Shown one piece after another: positions 48,842-56,839 of a stretch of DNA of 64,000 bases. Origin of the DNA: Clostridia bacterium (lineage in GTDB: Bacteria > Bacillota > Clostridia > Oscillospirales > Acutalibacteraceae); assembly GCA_017466365.1 (NCBI GenBank), contig JAFTUG010000016.1, forward strand, positions 310,001-374,000, given 5' to 3'. Made by a program: the position numbers and the translations under genes. Numbering within the stretch: the stretch's first letter is position 1; each line of letters begins with the position of its first letter. The notes under the pieces were generated by a model. The model saw only the letters and a program-made list of their open reading frames with translations, searched no databases and had not been told where the DNA came from.

Positions 48842-49813
48842 ATGCGTTACGGAGTAATCGGTACGGGTTGGATAGCTAAATCGTTTATTGACGGCGCAAG
48901 AATGCTCTGCAATTCTGATTTTGCGGCTGTTTATTCCAGAACGGAAGAAAGCGGCGGCAGATTTGCAAAAGACAACAGCATACCGACGGTTTATACCGAT
49001 ATAAACGAGTTTGCAAAGGGAAATTTTGATGCTGTTTATATCGCAAGCCCTAACAGGCTTCACTATGAGCAGTCAAAGCTCATGCTTAAAAACGGAAAGC
49101 ACGTTATCTGCGAAAAGCCGATAACCGTTGAACCTGAAGAGCTTGAAGAATTACAGACTCTTGCAAAGAAAAACGGTCTTATCTATATTGAAGCTATAAT
49201 GTATATGTTTAACCCTGCAAGAGAATTGCTGAAAGAGGCAATCGGAAAAATCGGCAGAATAACGAGTGTTCACTTCGATTTTTCACAGCTTTCATCCAAA
49301 TATCCCGCTTACCTTGAAGGCAAGCTTCCGAATATTTTCAATCCCGCTCTTGCAACGGGCTGCCTCATGGATTTGGGAATTTACTGCGTATATCCTGCTC
49401 TTGACCTTTTCGGTATGCCCGAAAAAATAACCGCCTGCGCCTCTTTCATGGAAAGCGGTGCGGACGGAAGCGGTAATTCAGCTCTTTTATATCCCGATAA
49501 GCTCGTAAATTTAATCTATTCAAAGCTCGGTCAGGACAGACTCGGCTCGCAGATTTTCGGAGACAAAGGAACAATAACCGTTGAGTCGATTTCAAAGCTT
49601 ATTAATATGAACATAATTGATAATAACGGCAACAAAACCGAAATAATCGGAGACGTGCCAAAGGAAAAGCTTATGGGCTATGAGGCAAAAGCTTTTGAAA
49701 GCTTTATTTCAAATCCTGACGATGAATATTATGCTGTGACAAGTGAAAGAGCTTTACAGGTCAGCAGGGTAATGAAAGAAATCCGCAAAATTTCGGGAAT
49801 AAAATTTGATTAA
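48842..49813 (+). CDS. Gfo/Idh/MocA family oxidoreductase
   Basis: 323 aa starting 3 nt after the GNAT gene. Rossmann NAD(P) site MRYGVIGTGWIAKSFIDGA, then YIASPNRLHYEQSKLML and the family signature CEKPITVEPEELEEL with the catalytic-region Lys. The C-terminal part is the beta-sheet substrate domain. Members oxidise or reduce sugar and inositol hydroxyls; context with GH78 and manA suggests a sugar substrate. Confidence 0.9.
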   Translation: MRYGVIGTGWIAKSFIDGARMLCNSDFAAVYSRTEESGGRFAKDNSIPTVYTDINEFAKGNFDAVYIASPNRLHYEQSKLMLKNGKHVICEKPITVEPEELEELQTLAKKNGLIYIEAIMYMFNPARELLKEAIGKIGRITSVHFDFSQLSSKYPAYLEGKLPNIFNPALATGCLMDLGIYCVYPALDLFGMPEKITACASFMESGADGSGNSALLYPDKLVNLIYSKLGQDRLGSQIFGDKGTITVESISKLINMNIIDNNGNKTEIIGDVPKEKLMGYEAKAFESFISNPDDEYYAVTSERALQVSRVMKEIRKISGIKFD

Positions 49814-49826
49814 TCGGGTGTTTGAT

Positions 49827-50243
49827 ATGAAAGCAGAAATATATAACACTCTTCCCGAAGAGGCACATGTTATCAGGAACACTGTCTTTATTGAGGAGCA
49901 GGGCTTTGAAAAAGAGTTTGACAGCATTGATGCCCAAGCGGCGCATATTTTGTTATATGACAGCAATTTGCCTGCTGCAACCTGCAGAATATTTTGGGAT
50001 AATGATATGAATTCTCATGTGCTTGGCAGGCTTGCCGTTCTGAAGGAATACAGAGGCAGGGGTCTGGGTGCGGCTGTGGTAAAAGAGGCGCTTGATTATG
50101 TTAAAAGCGCAGGCGGCAAACAGCTTATGCTTCATTCTCAATGCCGTGCAGCAGGTTTTTATGAAAGACTCGGTTTTACCGCATTCGGAGACATCGGATA
50201 TGATGAAGGTTGCCCTCATATATGGATGAAAAAAGAATTATAA
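49827..50243 (+). CDS. GNAT family N-acetyltransferase (YjcF/ElaA-like)
   Basis: 138 aa from ATG 49827. It begins with the subfamily motif VIRNTVFIEEQGFEKEFDSID, then GRLAVLKEYRGRGLGAAVVKEAL as the acetyl-CoA loop and AAGFYERLGFTAFGD near the end. Substrate unknown. Last gene of the plus-strand operon, just before a terminator shared with the opposing genes. Confidence 0.85.
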   Translation: MKAEIYNTLPEEAHVIRNTVFIEEQGFEKEFDSIDAQAAHILLYDSNLPAATCRIFWDNDMNSHVLGRLAVLKEYRGRGLGAAVVKEALDYVKSAGGKQLMLHSQCRAAGFYERLGFTAFGDIGYDEGCPHIWMKKEL

Positions 50244-50247
50244 AAAT

Positions 50248-50272
50248 AAGGCGTGGTTTTGTACCGCGCCTT
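50248..50272. terminator. Bidirectional terminator at the convergence of two operons
   Basis: AAGGCGTGGT-TTTGT-ACCGCGCCTT (10 bp, one G-U); the minus strand has a clear TTATTTTTAT tract after the stem. Confidence 0.8.
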
Positions 50273-50278
50273 AAACTT

Positions 50279-50695
50279 TTAATAGAGAGTTTTTGAAAGA
50301 TAAAAGCAAACCCAAAGAGCAATAACAAAAGCTGATTCAGCAGGGATTGCAAGCTTGGTATACGGGCATTTCCAGCCTTTGTCAATGCAGAGGAAAATCG
50401 TTCTTGTAACAAGCACGGTTGTTGCAAAGAAAAGACCGCCGACAAGTGAGTAAACAGGAGTTTCAAGTGCAACGGTAAGATAAAGCAGAAATGCACCGAG
50501 AGCAAAGGAAATTCCGCCGTAATAAACTCGGATTTCGGTTTTGCCCGCATTGTCAACGGGTTTAACGGCAAAGCTTTCGGCATTTTTTATCGGATTTGTG
50601 ATAAAAACAATTGCCATTCCGAAAAAGTAAAGCACAAGGCCTATCACCGCAATTCCTGCGGGAATATTGGAAAATAATATTTCTTTCAGATTCAT
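50279..50695 (-). CDS. Small four-helix membrane protein (DUF4345-like)
   Basis: 138 aa, four hydrophobic segments (AGIAVIGLVLYFFGMAIVFI; YYGGISFALGAFLLYLTVAL; VYSLVGGLFFATTVLVTRTI; ESAFVIALWVCFYL). The motif EIRVYYGGISFALGAFLL resembles the RxxYGG pattern of DUF4345 proteins; this is a judgement from memory. Function unknown. Third gene of the GH38-HAD operon, 15 nt after the HAD gene. Confidence 0.65.
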   Translation of the reverse strand: MNLKEILFSNIPAGIAVIGLVLYFFGMAIVFITNPIKNAESFAVKPVDNAGKTEIRVYYGGISFALGAFLLYLTVALETPVYSLVGGLFFATTVLVTRTIFLCIDKGWKCPYTKLAIPAESAFVIALWVCFYLSKTLY

Positions 50696-50710
50696 ATTTT
50701 TATCCCTCTC

Positions 50711-51349
50711 TTAAATGAATTTTATAATATCTTCAACTGTTTCGGCGATGTAATCTGCACCTGCGTTTTCAAGTTCTTCTCTGTCACCGTAGCCGAAAAG
50801 AACACCGATTGAATCAAGCCCGTTTTCCTTTGCACCGAGAATATCGTGCAATCTGTCACCAATCATAACCGCATCTTCGGCTTTGCAGCCGCTTTCTTTT
50901 AGTGCATAAGCTATAACATCACCTTTTTTGCTTCGTGAGGTATCCATGGTTGCGCCTGCCATGCAGTCGAAATATTTATCAAGACCGAAATGAACAAGAA
51001 TTCTTACTGCGAATTCTTCGGGCTTTGATGTGGCAAGAATGATTTTTCTTCCCGATGCCTTGATTCCTTTCAGCAGATTTTCAATTCCGTCATAGACCGC
51101 ATTTTCAAATATTCCGATATCACGGAAATATTCACGGTAATAAACTATTGCCTTTTCTGCTTCTTCGTCGGAAAAGCCGTAGTATTTCATAAATGAATCG
51201 TGCAGGGGAGGACCGATGAATTTATAAAGCTCTTTCTTATCTTCAACCTCAATGCCGAATTTCTTCAGAGCATGAGCAACGGAGTTGGTTATTCCCTGAC
51301 CGGGGTCTGTGAGTGTCCCGTCAAGGTCAAAAAGCACGGTGTTATACAT
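50711..51349 (-). CDS. HAD family hydrolase (phosphoglycolate phosphatase-like)
   Basis: 212 aa, RBS AAGGAG. HAD motif I FDLDGTLTDPGQGI with Asp8 and Asp10, motif II IILATSKP, motif III/IV region KKGDVIAYALKESGCKAEDAVMIGDRLHDI. The helical cap is of the C1 type (KFIGPPLHDSFMKYYGFSDEE), as in Gph/PGMB-like phosphatases and nucleotidases. Likely a sugar-phosphate or nucleotide phosphatase; next to the alpha-mannosidase, but a dedicated link is not shown. Confidence 0.85.
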   Translation of the reverse strand: MYNTVLFDLDGTLTDPGQGITNSVAHALKKFGIEVEDKKELYKFIGPPLHDSFMKYYGFSDEEAEKAIVYYREYFRDIGIFENAVYDGIENLLKGIKASGRKIILATSKPEEFAVRILVHFGLDKYFDCMAGATMDTSRSKKGDVIAYALKESGCKAEDAVMIGDRLHDILGAKENGLDSIGVLFGYGDREELENAGADYIAETVEDIIKFI

Positions 51350-51367
51350 AAAATCTCCTTAAGCATA

Positions 51368-54300
51368 TCAGTAGCTGATTTTAAGTGTTTTGATTTCAAA
51401 GGGTCTGAAAGAAATCTCGTTTTGAGATAATTCGCCCTGAACCTCTTCAAGCATATTGGTGATTTCGATTTTCTTTGCGCCGTCAAAGAATTTAACGGGG
51501 CAGTTTGTATGTGTACCTTCTGCTTCATAAAGTCTTGCAATGAAAGCCTTTTCGTTATCTTCGCAGGGCTTTATTGCTTCAACAATAATGTTTTCTGCTT
51601 CGGGAACAACAAGCGGTATCGCTTCAAAATCACCTTTGCCTGCGATAACCGGAATATTCAGCTCATATGCAGGCTTTACTACAGCTTCAGCGCCGAATCC
51701 GCAGTCGTGGGGAAGGAAGGAATAAACGGTTTTGTGAATTCCTTTGTCGCCTTCAATATCGGGTCTTGTGCCGCCCTTATGGAGGGAAAGACGCATGTTG
51801 CCGCCTTCAACGCTTATTCCGTATTTGCTGTCGTTGAGGATGGCAGCGCCGAAACGGGTTTCGGAAAGGTCGGTGTATTTATGGTTAACAACTTCAAATT
51901 TTGCTTTTTCAACGGAATCATTTCTGGTTGTGGGTCTCATAACATTACCGTACTGAATTTCAAAGCGTGCAAAGTTGTTATAAATATTTGTATCAAATGC
52001 GGCTTTGAGGAAACGGTGGTTATCCTGCCAGTCCATAACGGTATCAAATCTGATTTCTGCGCTGTCTGCAAAATAGAAAGCATCCTGAGTAACAGTAGAC
52101 TTTTTCGTAATTTGATATTTGCTTCTTATGATAACAGCTGCCGCACCGTGAGAAATGATTTCTCGGCTTAAAAGCACGGAATTATCCGCAAATTTGCAGT
52201 CGAGGTCGGCATCTATATCCCAGTTATCCCATGCCGCAGGCAAATCCTCTGCGGTGATGAATGAATTGAGGGGATAGCCGCTGCCTCTTACCTCTCTGTT
52301 TGCACGCTTATCAACAAGTGACTCGATGTAGCCTTTGCTGTCAAACTTGATATCCGCAAAAGGAGTTGAAATGCCGTTTTCGGAAACTATGATTTCGCTC
52401 TTTATATCAGCTGTTCCCTTGATAAGCTTGATTTTTAAGGTTGAAAATGCAGGTACGGTTAAACCGCTGATAATAAGAATATTCTTGCCGTCAAGATTTT
52501 TGTATGTTTGCTGTTTGCAGTTGCAGTCTGCAATATATCCCTCTTCGCATTCAAGGAAAACAGGATCGCATCTGTCAAATGAAAGAGTGTTTGTAACCGT
52601 AACAAATTCACCCTCGCCCGTAACTGCATCGGAAATGAGCTTTCCTGCTGTTTCAAGGAGTCTGTTTGTCTGCTCAAGAGAAAGCTTGTGAGCGGAATTA
52701 ATGCAGGTGCCGGGAAGAATATCGTGGAACTGATTGAGAAGCAAATCTTCGTAAAGAGGATGGGTTTTCTCATCTGTTGCAGCCTCACCGTTTTTAACAG
52801 CCTTGCTTACGGTCAGAAATTCAAGGTCACGAAGTGCAATTTCGGCTTTTCTGTTATTGTGCTTTATGTTGTGTTGATTTGTGAGCGTGCCTCTGTGAAG
52901 CTCAAGGTAAAGCTCTCCCGTGTATGTGTTGGGATGCTTGACCTCTGATTCCAACTCCTGCATGAAATCGCCGACTTTTGTGTATTCGGCCTTTGCACAG
53001 CCGTTCAGGTCTTTAATTCTGCGTGCGGTCTCAATCATTTCAAACTGCGGACCGCCTCCGCCGTCGCCGTGACCGAAGGCTTCAAGGCGCATTCTTGTAA
53101 CATTGCGCTCATTGAGTGAATGATTGTGTTTTACATCTCCTGTAACCGCATAACAGAAATCCTTCGGTGCGGGCCATGCGGCAGTTGTATTGAAATGAGT
53201 AAACACCTTTGTGCCGTCAATTCCCTGCCAATAGAAGGTGTCATACGGAAAATGGTTAACGTCATTCCAGTCGATTTTTGTGGTGAGGAAATAATCAACG
53301 CAGCATCCCTTCATAATCTGCGGAATTGCGGCGCTGTAGCCGAAGGTATCGGGCAGCCAGAAGCAGTTCGAGGTAAAATTGAAATGCTTTCTCGTGAATC
53401 TCTGACCCCAGAGAAATTGTCTTATCATCGATTCACCCGAGGTTATGTTGCAGTCGCATTCAACCCATACGCCGCCGTTGGGCTCATATCTGCCTTCAAT
53501 AGCTTTTTCTTTGATTTTTTCAAAAAGCTCGGGATAATGTTCAAGGAGCATGTTTGAATGGCATGCAGAGCTTTGAATAAATAAATGCTCGGGATATTGC
53601 TCCATGAGTGCAAGCTGATTTGAATATGTTCTCGCGCATTTTTTGATTGTTTCCGTTGCTTTCCAGAGCCATGCGGTATCAAGGTGTGAATGTCCTATGA
53701 TTCCGACCTTTGCCGCTTCGGGACCGTTTTTGACTGCAAGAGCTTCTTTAAGGAAAGGTGAAGCCGATTTCAAGGCATCCCTGAAGGTTTCTTCGTCAAT
53801 GTCATCAAAGGCATAATAAATTCTCTTATGCACCTCATAAAGCGCATTTATAAGGTCGCCTTTTCTGAATGAGGTATCGGGCAGGGTTTCAATAAGCTCG
53901 TTTATAACCTTCAAATCAAAATAGAAATCATTGATAAGAGGGTCTTTTACGCATATGTCAAGCCCGTCAAAATGATATTTATATTCCTTGATAAGTCTGT
54001 CGGTTTGAAAAGGTTGAGTTCCGTAGTGCGAATGGCCTGCATATGCTTCAATCGCAATTTCAATTTTTTCGCCTGCTTTAACATTCATCTTAACAAGGTC
54101 GCAGTAATGATTGCCGTGACCCGTGAAAACAATCTTTGTTGCAAATGTGCCGAAGGGTTTGCCGTTTACCCAGAGAAGGGATTCATAGCCCTCTGTATGG
54201 GGCATAACAAAGAGATTTTCCCCTTCAAGCTCCTCGGGGACGGTAAATTCCGCCTTGAACCAGCAAAAGGACTCCTCGCTTCCCCAAATCCATCCGCTTT

Positions 54301-54469
54301 CAACGGGAGAAAAGAGAGATTCATCGGGAATTTCATAAAATCTTTCCTGCGTTTCAAATGCAAGAACCTTATCTATTTTAATCACCTGTTTGAACAGCAT
54401 GGGGTTAAGTGTTTTTTCAAATCTTTTGAGCTTTGAAAGCATGCGTTCGGTCTGTTTTTCTGCAAGCAT
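51368..54469 (-). CDS. Alpha-mannosidase, glycoside hydrolase family 38
   Basis: 1033 aa, RBS AAAGGAATG. An N-terminal beta domain (1-~250) precedes the catalytic domain with the zinc site GHSHLDTAWLW (His262, Asp264), nucleophile Asp374 in WLPDTFGYSAAIPQ, and a further zinc His in LLNQFHDILPGTCI; the C-terminal half is the beta-sandwich GH38C region ending PFEIKTLKISY. No signal peptide, as in cytosolic bacterial GH38 enzymes that trim imported mannosides or N-glycan fragments. Own promoter with palindromes behind it; heads the operon with HAD phosphatase and membrane protein. Confidence 0.93.
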   Translation of the reverse strand: MLAEKQTERMLSKLKRFEKTLNPMLFKQVIKIDKVLAFETQERFYEIPDESLFSPVESGWIWGSEESFCWFKAEFTVPEELEGENLFVMPHTEGYESLLWVNGKPFGTFATKIVFTGHGNHYCDLVKMNVKAGEKIEIAIEAYAGHSHYGTQPFQTDRLIKEYKYHFDGLDICVKDPLINDFYFDLKVINELIETLPDTSFRKGDLINALYEVHKRIYYAFDDIDEETFRDALKSASPFLKEALAVKNGPEAAKVGIIGHSHLDTAWLWKATETIKKCARTYSNQLALMEQYPEHLFIQSSACHSNMLLEHYPELFEKIKEKAIEGRYEPNGGVWVECDCNITSGESMIRQFLWGQRFTRKHFNFTSNCFWLPDTFGYSAAIPQIMKGCCVDYFLTTKIDWNDVNHFPYDTFYWQGIDGTKVFTHFNTTAAWPAPKDFCYAVTGDVKHNHSLNERNVTRMRLEAFGHGDGGGGPQFEMIETARRIKDLNGCAKAEYTKVGDFMQELESEVKHPNTYTGELYLELHRGTLTNQHNIKHNNRKAEIALRDLEFLTVSKAVKNGEAATDEKTHPLYEDLLLNQFHDILPGTCINSAHKLSLEQTNRLLETAGKLISDAVTGEGEFVTVTNTLSFDRCDPVFLECEEGYIADCNCKQQTYKNLDGKNILIISGLTVPAFSTLKIKLIKGTADIKSEIIVSENGISTPFADIKFDSKGYIESLVDKRANREVRGSGYPLNSFITAEDLPAAWDNWDIDADLDCKFADNSVLLSREIISHGAAAVIIRSKYQITKKSTVTQDAFYFADSAEIRFDTVMDWQDNHRFLKAAFDTNIYNNFARFEIQYGNVMRPTTRNDSVEKAKFEVVNHKYTDLSETRFGAAILNDSKYGISVEGGNMRLSLHKGGTRPDIEGDKGIHKTVYSFLPHDCGFGAEAVVKPAYELNIPVIAGKGDFEAIPLVVPEAENIIVEAIKPCEDNEKAFIARLYEAEGTHTNCPVKFFDGAKKIEITNMLEEVQGELSQNEISFRPFEIKTLKISY

Positions 54470-54483
54470 GATATCATTCCTTT

Positions 54484-54499
54484 CGGTTTACCGATATCG
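54484..54499. promoter_or_regulatory. Candidate operator in the GH38 leader
   Basis: Two overlapping palindromes, CGGT-TT-ACCG (54484-54493) and CGATATCG (54492-54499), between the GH38 -10 box and its ribosome binding site. The binding protein is unknown; the divergent XRE regulator is a candidate. Confidence 0.4.
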
Positions 54500-54502
54500 A
54501 CA

Positions 54503-54531
54503 ATTATACCCTCTATAATATAAAATTACAA
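54503..54531 (-). promoter_or_regulatory. SigA-type promoter of the GH38 operon
   Basis: Minus strand TTGTAA (54531-54526), 17 bp, TATAAT (54508-54503). Confidence 0.7.
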
Positions 54532-54685
54532 TGATAAAAATCAAAATAATAATAAAAAACTTTAAGTTGAATATCTCGCCTTGCGGTTGAGTTATTTTCA
54601 AGAACGCCGTTATTGTTTTTGAGCGTAATTCAGGTTATTATTAAGTCAAGCTGATCAGCCAAATAAATTAAAAGGTGGCAGAAAC

Positions 54686-55774
54686 ATGATTTATATTGGT
54701 GAAAACATTAAAAGATTAAGACGTGAAAGAGAGTTAACGCAGGAAACACTTGCCGACTTTTTGGGCGTAACGTTCCAGAGTGTCAGCAAATGGGAGAGGG
54801 GAGAAAGCTATCCCGATATAACTTTTCTGCCTTCAATTGCCTCGTTTTTTGATGTGAGCTATGATGAACTTCTCGGATTTGATGAAACGTTTAAAGAAAA
54901 GAAGGTTCAGGAGTATATTGATGAATATAATAATATGCGTCTGAAGGATTCTCCGTATGTTTATGAAATGATGAGCAGGGCGGTTAAAGAATTCCCCGGT
55001 GAGTTCCGTTTGCTTGTGCGTTATCTTGAAATGCTTATAGCAACAAAATCAAACACTAACAGCGACAGCGAGCTTATTCTTGAAGAAGTTGAAAAAATCT
55101 ACGGTAATATTATCCGCTACTGCACAAACGACACAATAAGAATGTGGGCAAAAAGGCTTGTTTGTATGTATTACAATACTCTTTGCTATAAAACAAAAAA
55201 GGAAAAATATACGGAAAAGACCCGTGAAATGGCAAAGGAAATGCCGAAGATGACCGATAGCGGAGATTATATAATGACAATAATAAATCTCCCTGATGAT
55301 GAGCATTATGCTGCCTGCGATGAGGCGCTTGAAAACGAAATACTTCTTCTTATGGGCACGGTCAATAATAAAATTCACTATAAAAAGAAGTTTTCAACGG
55401 AATATGAAATTGAAGCAAAAGAAAAACTTGTAAAAATGGTTGAGATGTTCTATGATGACGGAAACTACGGTAAATGTTACCGTTCGATGATTTATGCATT
55501 GGGTGACCTCGGAAGGCTTTATTTTGAAATCGGTGATGAAGCCAATGCACTTAAATATCTTGAAAAATGTGCAACTCAAGCTGTAAAGCATGACGGAATG
55601 CCCGAAGAAACAAAGCTTGGTTCGCTCATTATGGAAGGTCATGTTTATAAAAAGACAAAATACGGCAAAACGATGAGCGAAAGAATGAAGGACCGCTTTG
55701 AAAACAGCTATAATCTTTCGGATGAATTCAAAGCGAGCAAGGAATTTGTTAAGATAATTGATATTCTCGGATAG
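54686..55774 (+). CDS. XRE family transcriptional regulator with helical repeat domain
   Basis: 362 aa, RBS AAAGGTGG. Residues 1-~65 are an HTH_3 domain (IGENIKRLRRERELTQETLA; VTFQSVSKWERGESYPD; ASFFDVSYDELLG). The remaining ~290 residues are helical with TPR-like spacing (EFPGEFRLLVRYLEMLIAT; DLGRLYFEIGDEANALKYLE). This build is common for Clostridial helix-turn-helix regulators whose ligands are unknown. Divergent from the GH38 operon across ~200 bp, so it may control it. Confidence 0.85.
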   Translation: MIYIGENIKRLRRERELTQETLADFLGVTFQSVSKWERGESYPDITFLPSIASFFDVSYDELLGFDETFKEKKVQEYIDEYNNMRLKDSPYVYEMMSRAVKEFPGEFRLLVRYLEMLIATKSNTNSDSELILEEVEKIYGNIIRYCTNDTIRMWAKRLVCMYYNTLCYKTKKEKYTEKTREMAKEMPKMTDSGDYIMTIINLPDDEHYAACDEALENEILLLMGTVNNKIHYKKKFSTEYEIEAKEKLVKMVEMFYDDGNYGKCYRSMIYALGDLGRLYFEIGDEANALKYLEKCATQAVKHDGMPEETKLGSLIMEGHVYKKTKYGKTMSERMKDRFENSYNLSDEFKASKEFVKIIDILG

Positions 55775-55780
55775 AATCGG

Positions 55781-55810
55781 CGGGCTGTCTTATTAAAACA
55801 AGACAGCCCG
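55781..55810 (+). terminator. Intrinsic terminator after the XRE gene
   Basis: Perfect 11-bp stem CGGGCTGTCTT / AAGACAGCCCG with an 8-nt loop, followed by TTAAAATTT. Confidence 0.8.
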
Positions 55811-55842
55811 TTAAAATTTATGGATTTTTTTCGCTTTTTATA

Positions 55843-55871
55843 TTGACTTTTTTGAAAGCATATGTTAAAAT
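55843..55871 (+). promoter_or_regulatory. Promoter of the tRNA cluster
   Basis: TTGACT (55843-55848), 17 bp, TAAAAT (55866-55871), 18 bp before tRNA-Gly. Confidence 0.75.
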
Positions 55872-55889
55872 AGCTGACGTTCCGAATGT

Positions 55890-55963
55890 GCGGGTGTAGT
55901 TCAATGGTAGAATCCCAGCCTTCCAAGCTGGTCGTGTGGGTTCGATTCCCATCACCCGCTCCA
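55890..55963 (+). tRNA. tRNA-Gly(TCC)
   Basis: Acceptor stem GCGGGTG / CACCCGC, D-arm with TTCAATGGTAGAA, anticodon loop CTTCCAA (anticodon TCC, reads GGA), T-loop TTCGATT, discriminator T and encoded CCA. Confidence 0.97.
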
Positions 55964-55967
55964 ATAT

Positions 55968-56044
<77 letters not shown>

Positions 56045-56045
56045 T

Positions 56046-56068
56046 AACTGCGGCTTTCAGCCGCAGTT
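56046..56068 (+). other. Hairpin between tRNA-Arg and tRNA-His
   Basis: AACTGCGGCT-TTC-AGCCGCAGTT, a perfect 10-bp stem followed by a short TTTCC. Could be a weak terminator or a processing signal. Confidence 0.6.
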
Positions 56069-56075
56069 TCCAAAT

Positions 56076-56153
56076 GGTGGCTGTAGCTCAGTTGGTTAGA
56101 GTGCCAGGTTGTGGCCCTGGAGGTCGTGGGTTCGAATCCCATCAGCCACCCCA
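56076..56153 (+). tRNA. tRNA-His(GTG)
   Basis: Acceptor stem GTGGCTG / CAGCCAC with an encoded G-1 (56076) opposite discriminator C, the identity feature of tRNA-His; anticodon stem CCAGG/CCTGG with loop TTGTGGC (anticodon GTG); T-loop TTCGAAT; encoded CCA. Confidence 0.97.
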
Positions 56154-56166
56154 TTTAGTTTGTAGT

Positions 56167-56195
56167 TACGCAAAGCATCAGCTTTGCGTATTTTA
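56167..56195 (+). terminator. Terminator-like hairpin between tRNA-His and tRNA-Gln
   Basis: TACGCAAAGC-ATCA-GCTTTGCGTA, a perfect 10-bp stem followed by TTTTAG. Confidence 0.6.
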
Positions 56196-56221
56196 GTATA
56201 ACGGTAACAAGCATAATATAT

Positions 56222-56296
56222 TGGGGCGTCGTCAAGCGGTAAGACAACAGACTTTGACTCTGTCATTCGCTGGTTCAAATCCAGCCGTCCCAGCCA
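56222..56296 (+). tRNA. tRNA-Gln(TTG)
   Basis: Acceptor stem TGGGGCG / CGTCCCA (one G-U), anticodon stem ACAGA/TCTGT with loop CTTTGAC (anticodon TTG, reads CAA), T-loop TTCAAAT, discriminator G and encoded CCA. The U1-A72 start is typical of bacterial tRNA-Gln. Confidence 0.96.
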
Positions 56297-56381
56297 GAAA
56301 AAGACATCCTTCGGGGTACCTTCCATAAGGAAGTTGCCCCGGGGAGGTTCTTGCAGTAAAACTGAATAACTGTAATTTGAA

Positions 56382-56421
56382 GGGGCTGTCTCACTAAAGA
56401 AGTGATGCAGCCTCGATTTTT
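56382..56421 (+). terminator. Terminator of the tRNA cluster
   Basis: GGGGCTG-tc-TCACT-AAAGA-AGTGA-tg-CAGCCTC, an interrupted 12-bp stem, followed by GATTTTTAT. An extra hairpin with CTTCC-ATAA-GGAAG (56314-56327) lies between tRNA-Gln and this terminator. Confidence 0.65.
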
Positions 56422-56769
56422 ATGCAAAAAAACAAAACGTCAGACAGTATCAATCGGCGGGAGCATTGCTCTCGCTTTTACAAATGATGTCTTATGTAAC
56501 GGCTTTGAAATTCAAAAATTCTCAAGTGCATACTGTTTTCTAATCTTGCATCACCTGAAACATTCGCCACGTACAGTATCAACAAAGGTAAGGCGTGCGG
56601 TAATTTTCTCTTAGCATATCGCCGACCTTGGGCGGACTCTTATCCGCGATCAATTACATCGTTATTCAATTTTAATTTTAGCTTACTATACCACACGAAA
56701 AACTTGTTCGTGAAGACTGCTTCATAACTTTTTTGACTAACTTGTTTGCTGCAATTATAATGTTACCAC
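56422..56769. other. Gene-free stretch between the tRNA cluster and the LysR gene
   Basis: No frame shows coding character: the longest reading frame (70 codons) begins inside the terminator and has no ribosome binding site. The sequence contains ACAGTATCAA twice (near 56444 and 56572) and a GC-richer patch with GGCGGGAGCATTGCTCTCGC near 56456. It may be decayed DNA, perhaps a former mobile element, but nothing definite can be named. Confidence 0.4.
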
Positions 56770-56798
56770 TTGAACAAATCAGAAACAAGTTGTATAAT
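56770..56798 (+). promoter_or_regulatory. SigA-type promoter of the LysR-family gene
   Basis: TTGAAC (56770-56775), 17 bp, TATAAT (56793-56798). Confidence 0.75.
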
Positions 56799-56839
56799 AA
56801 TTGTATATTTATAAATTCACTCATACAGAGGTGAGATAA

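Noticed and set aside
56402..56614. A 70-codon plus-strand frame after the tRNA cluster
   Set aside because: It begins within the terminator stem, lacks a ribosome binding site and has no recognisable domain or coding bias.
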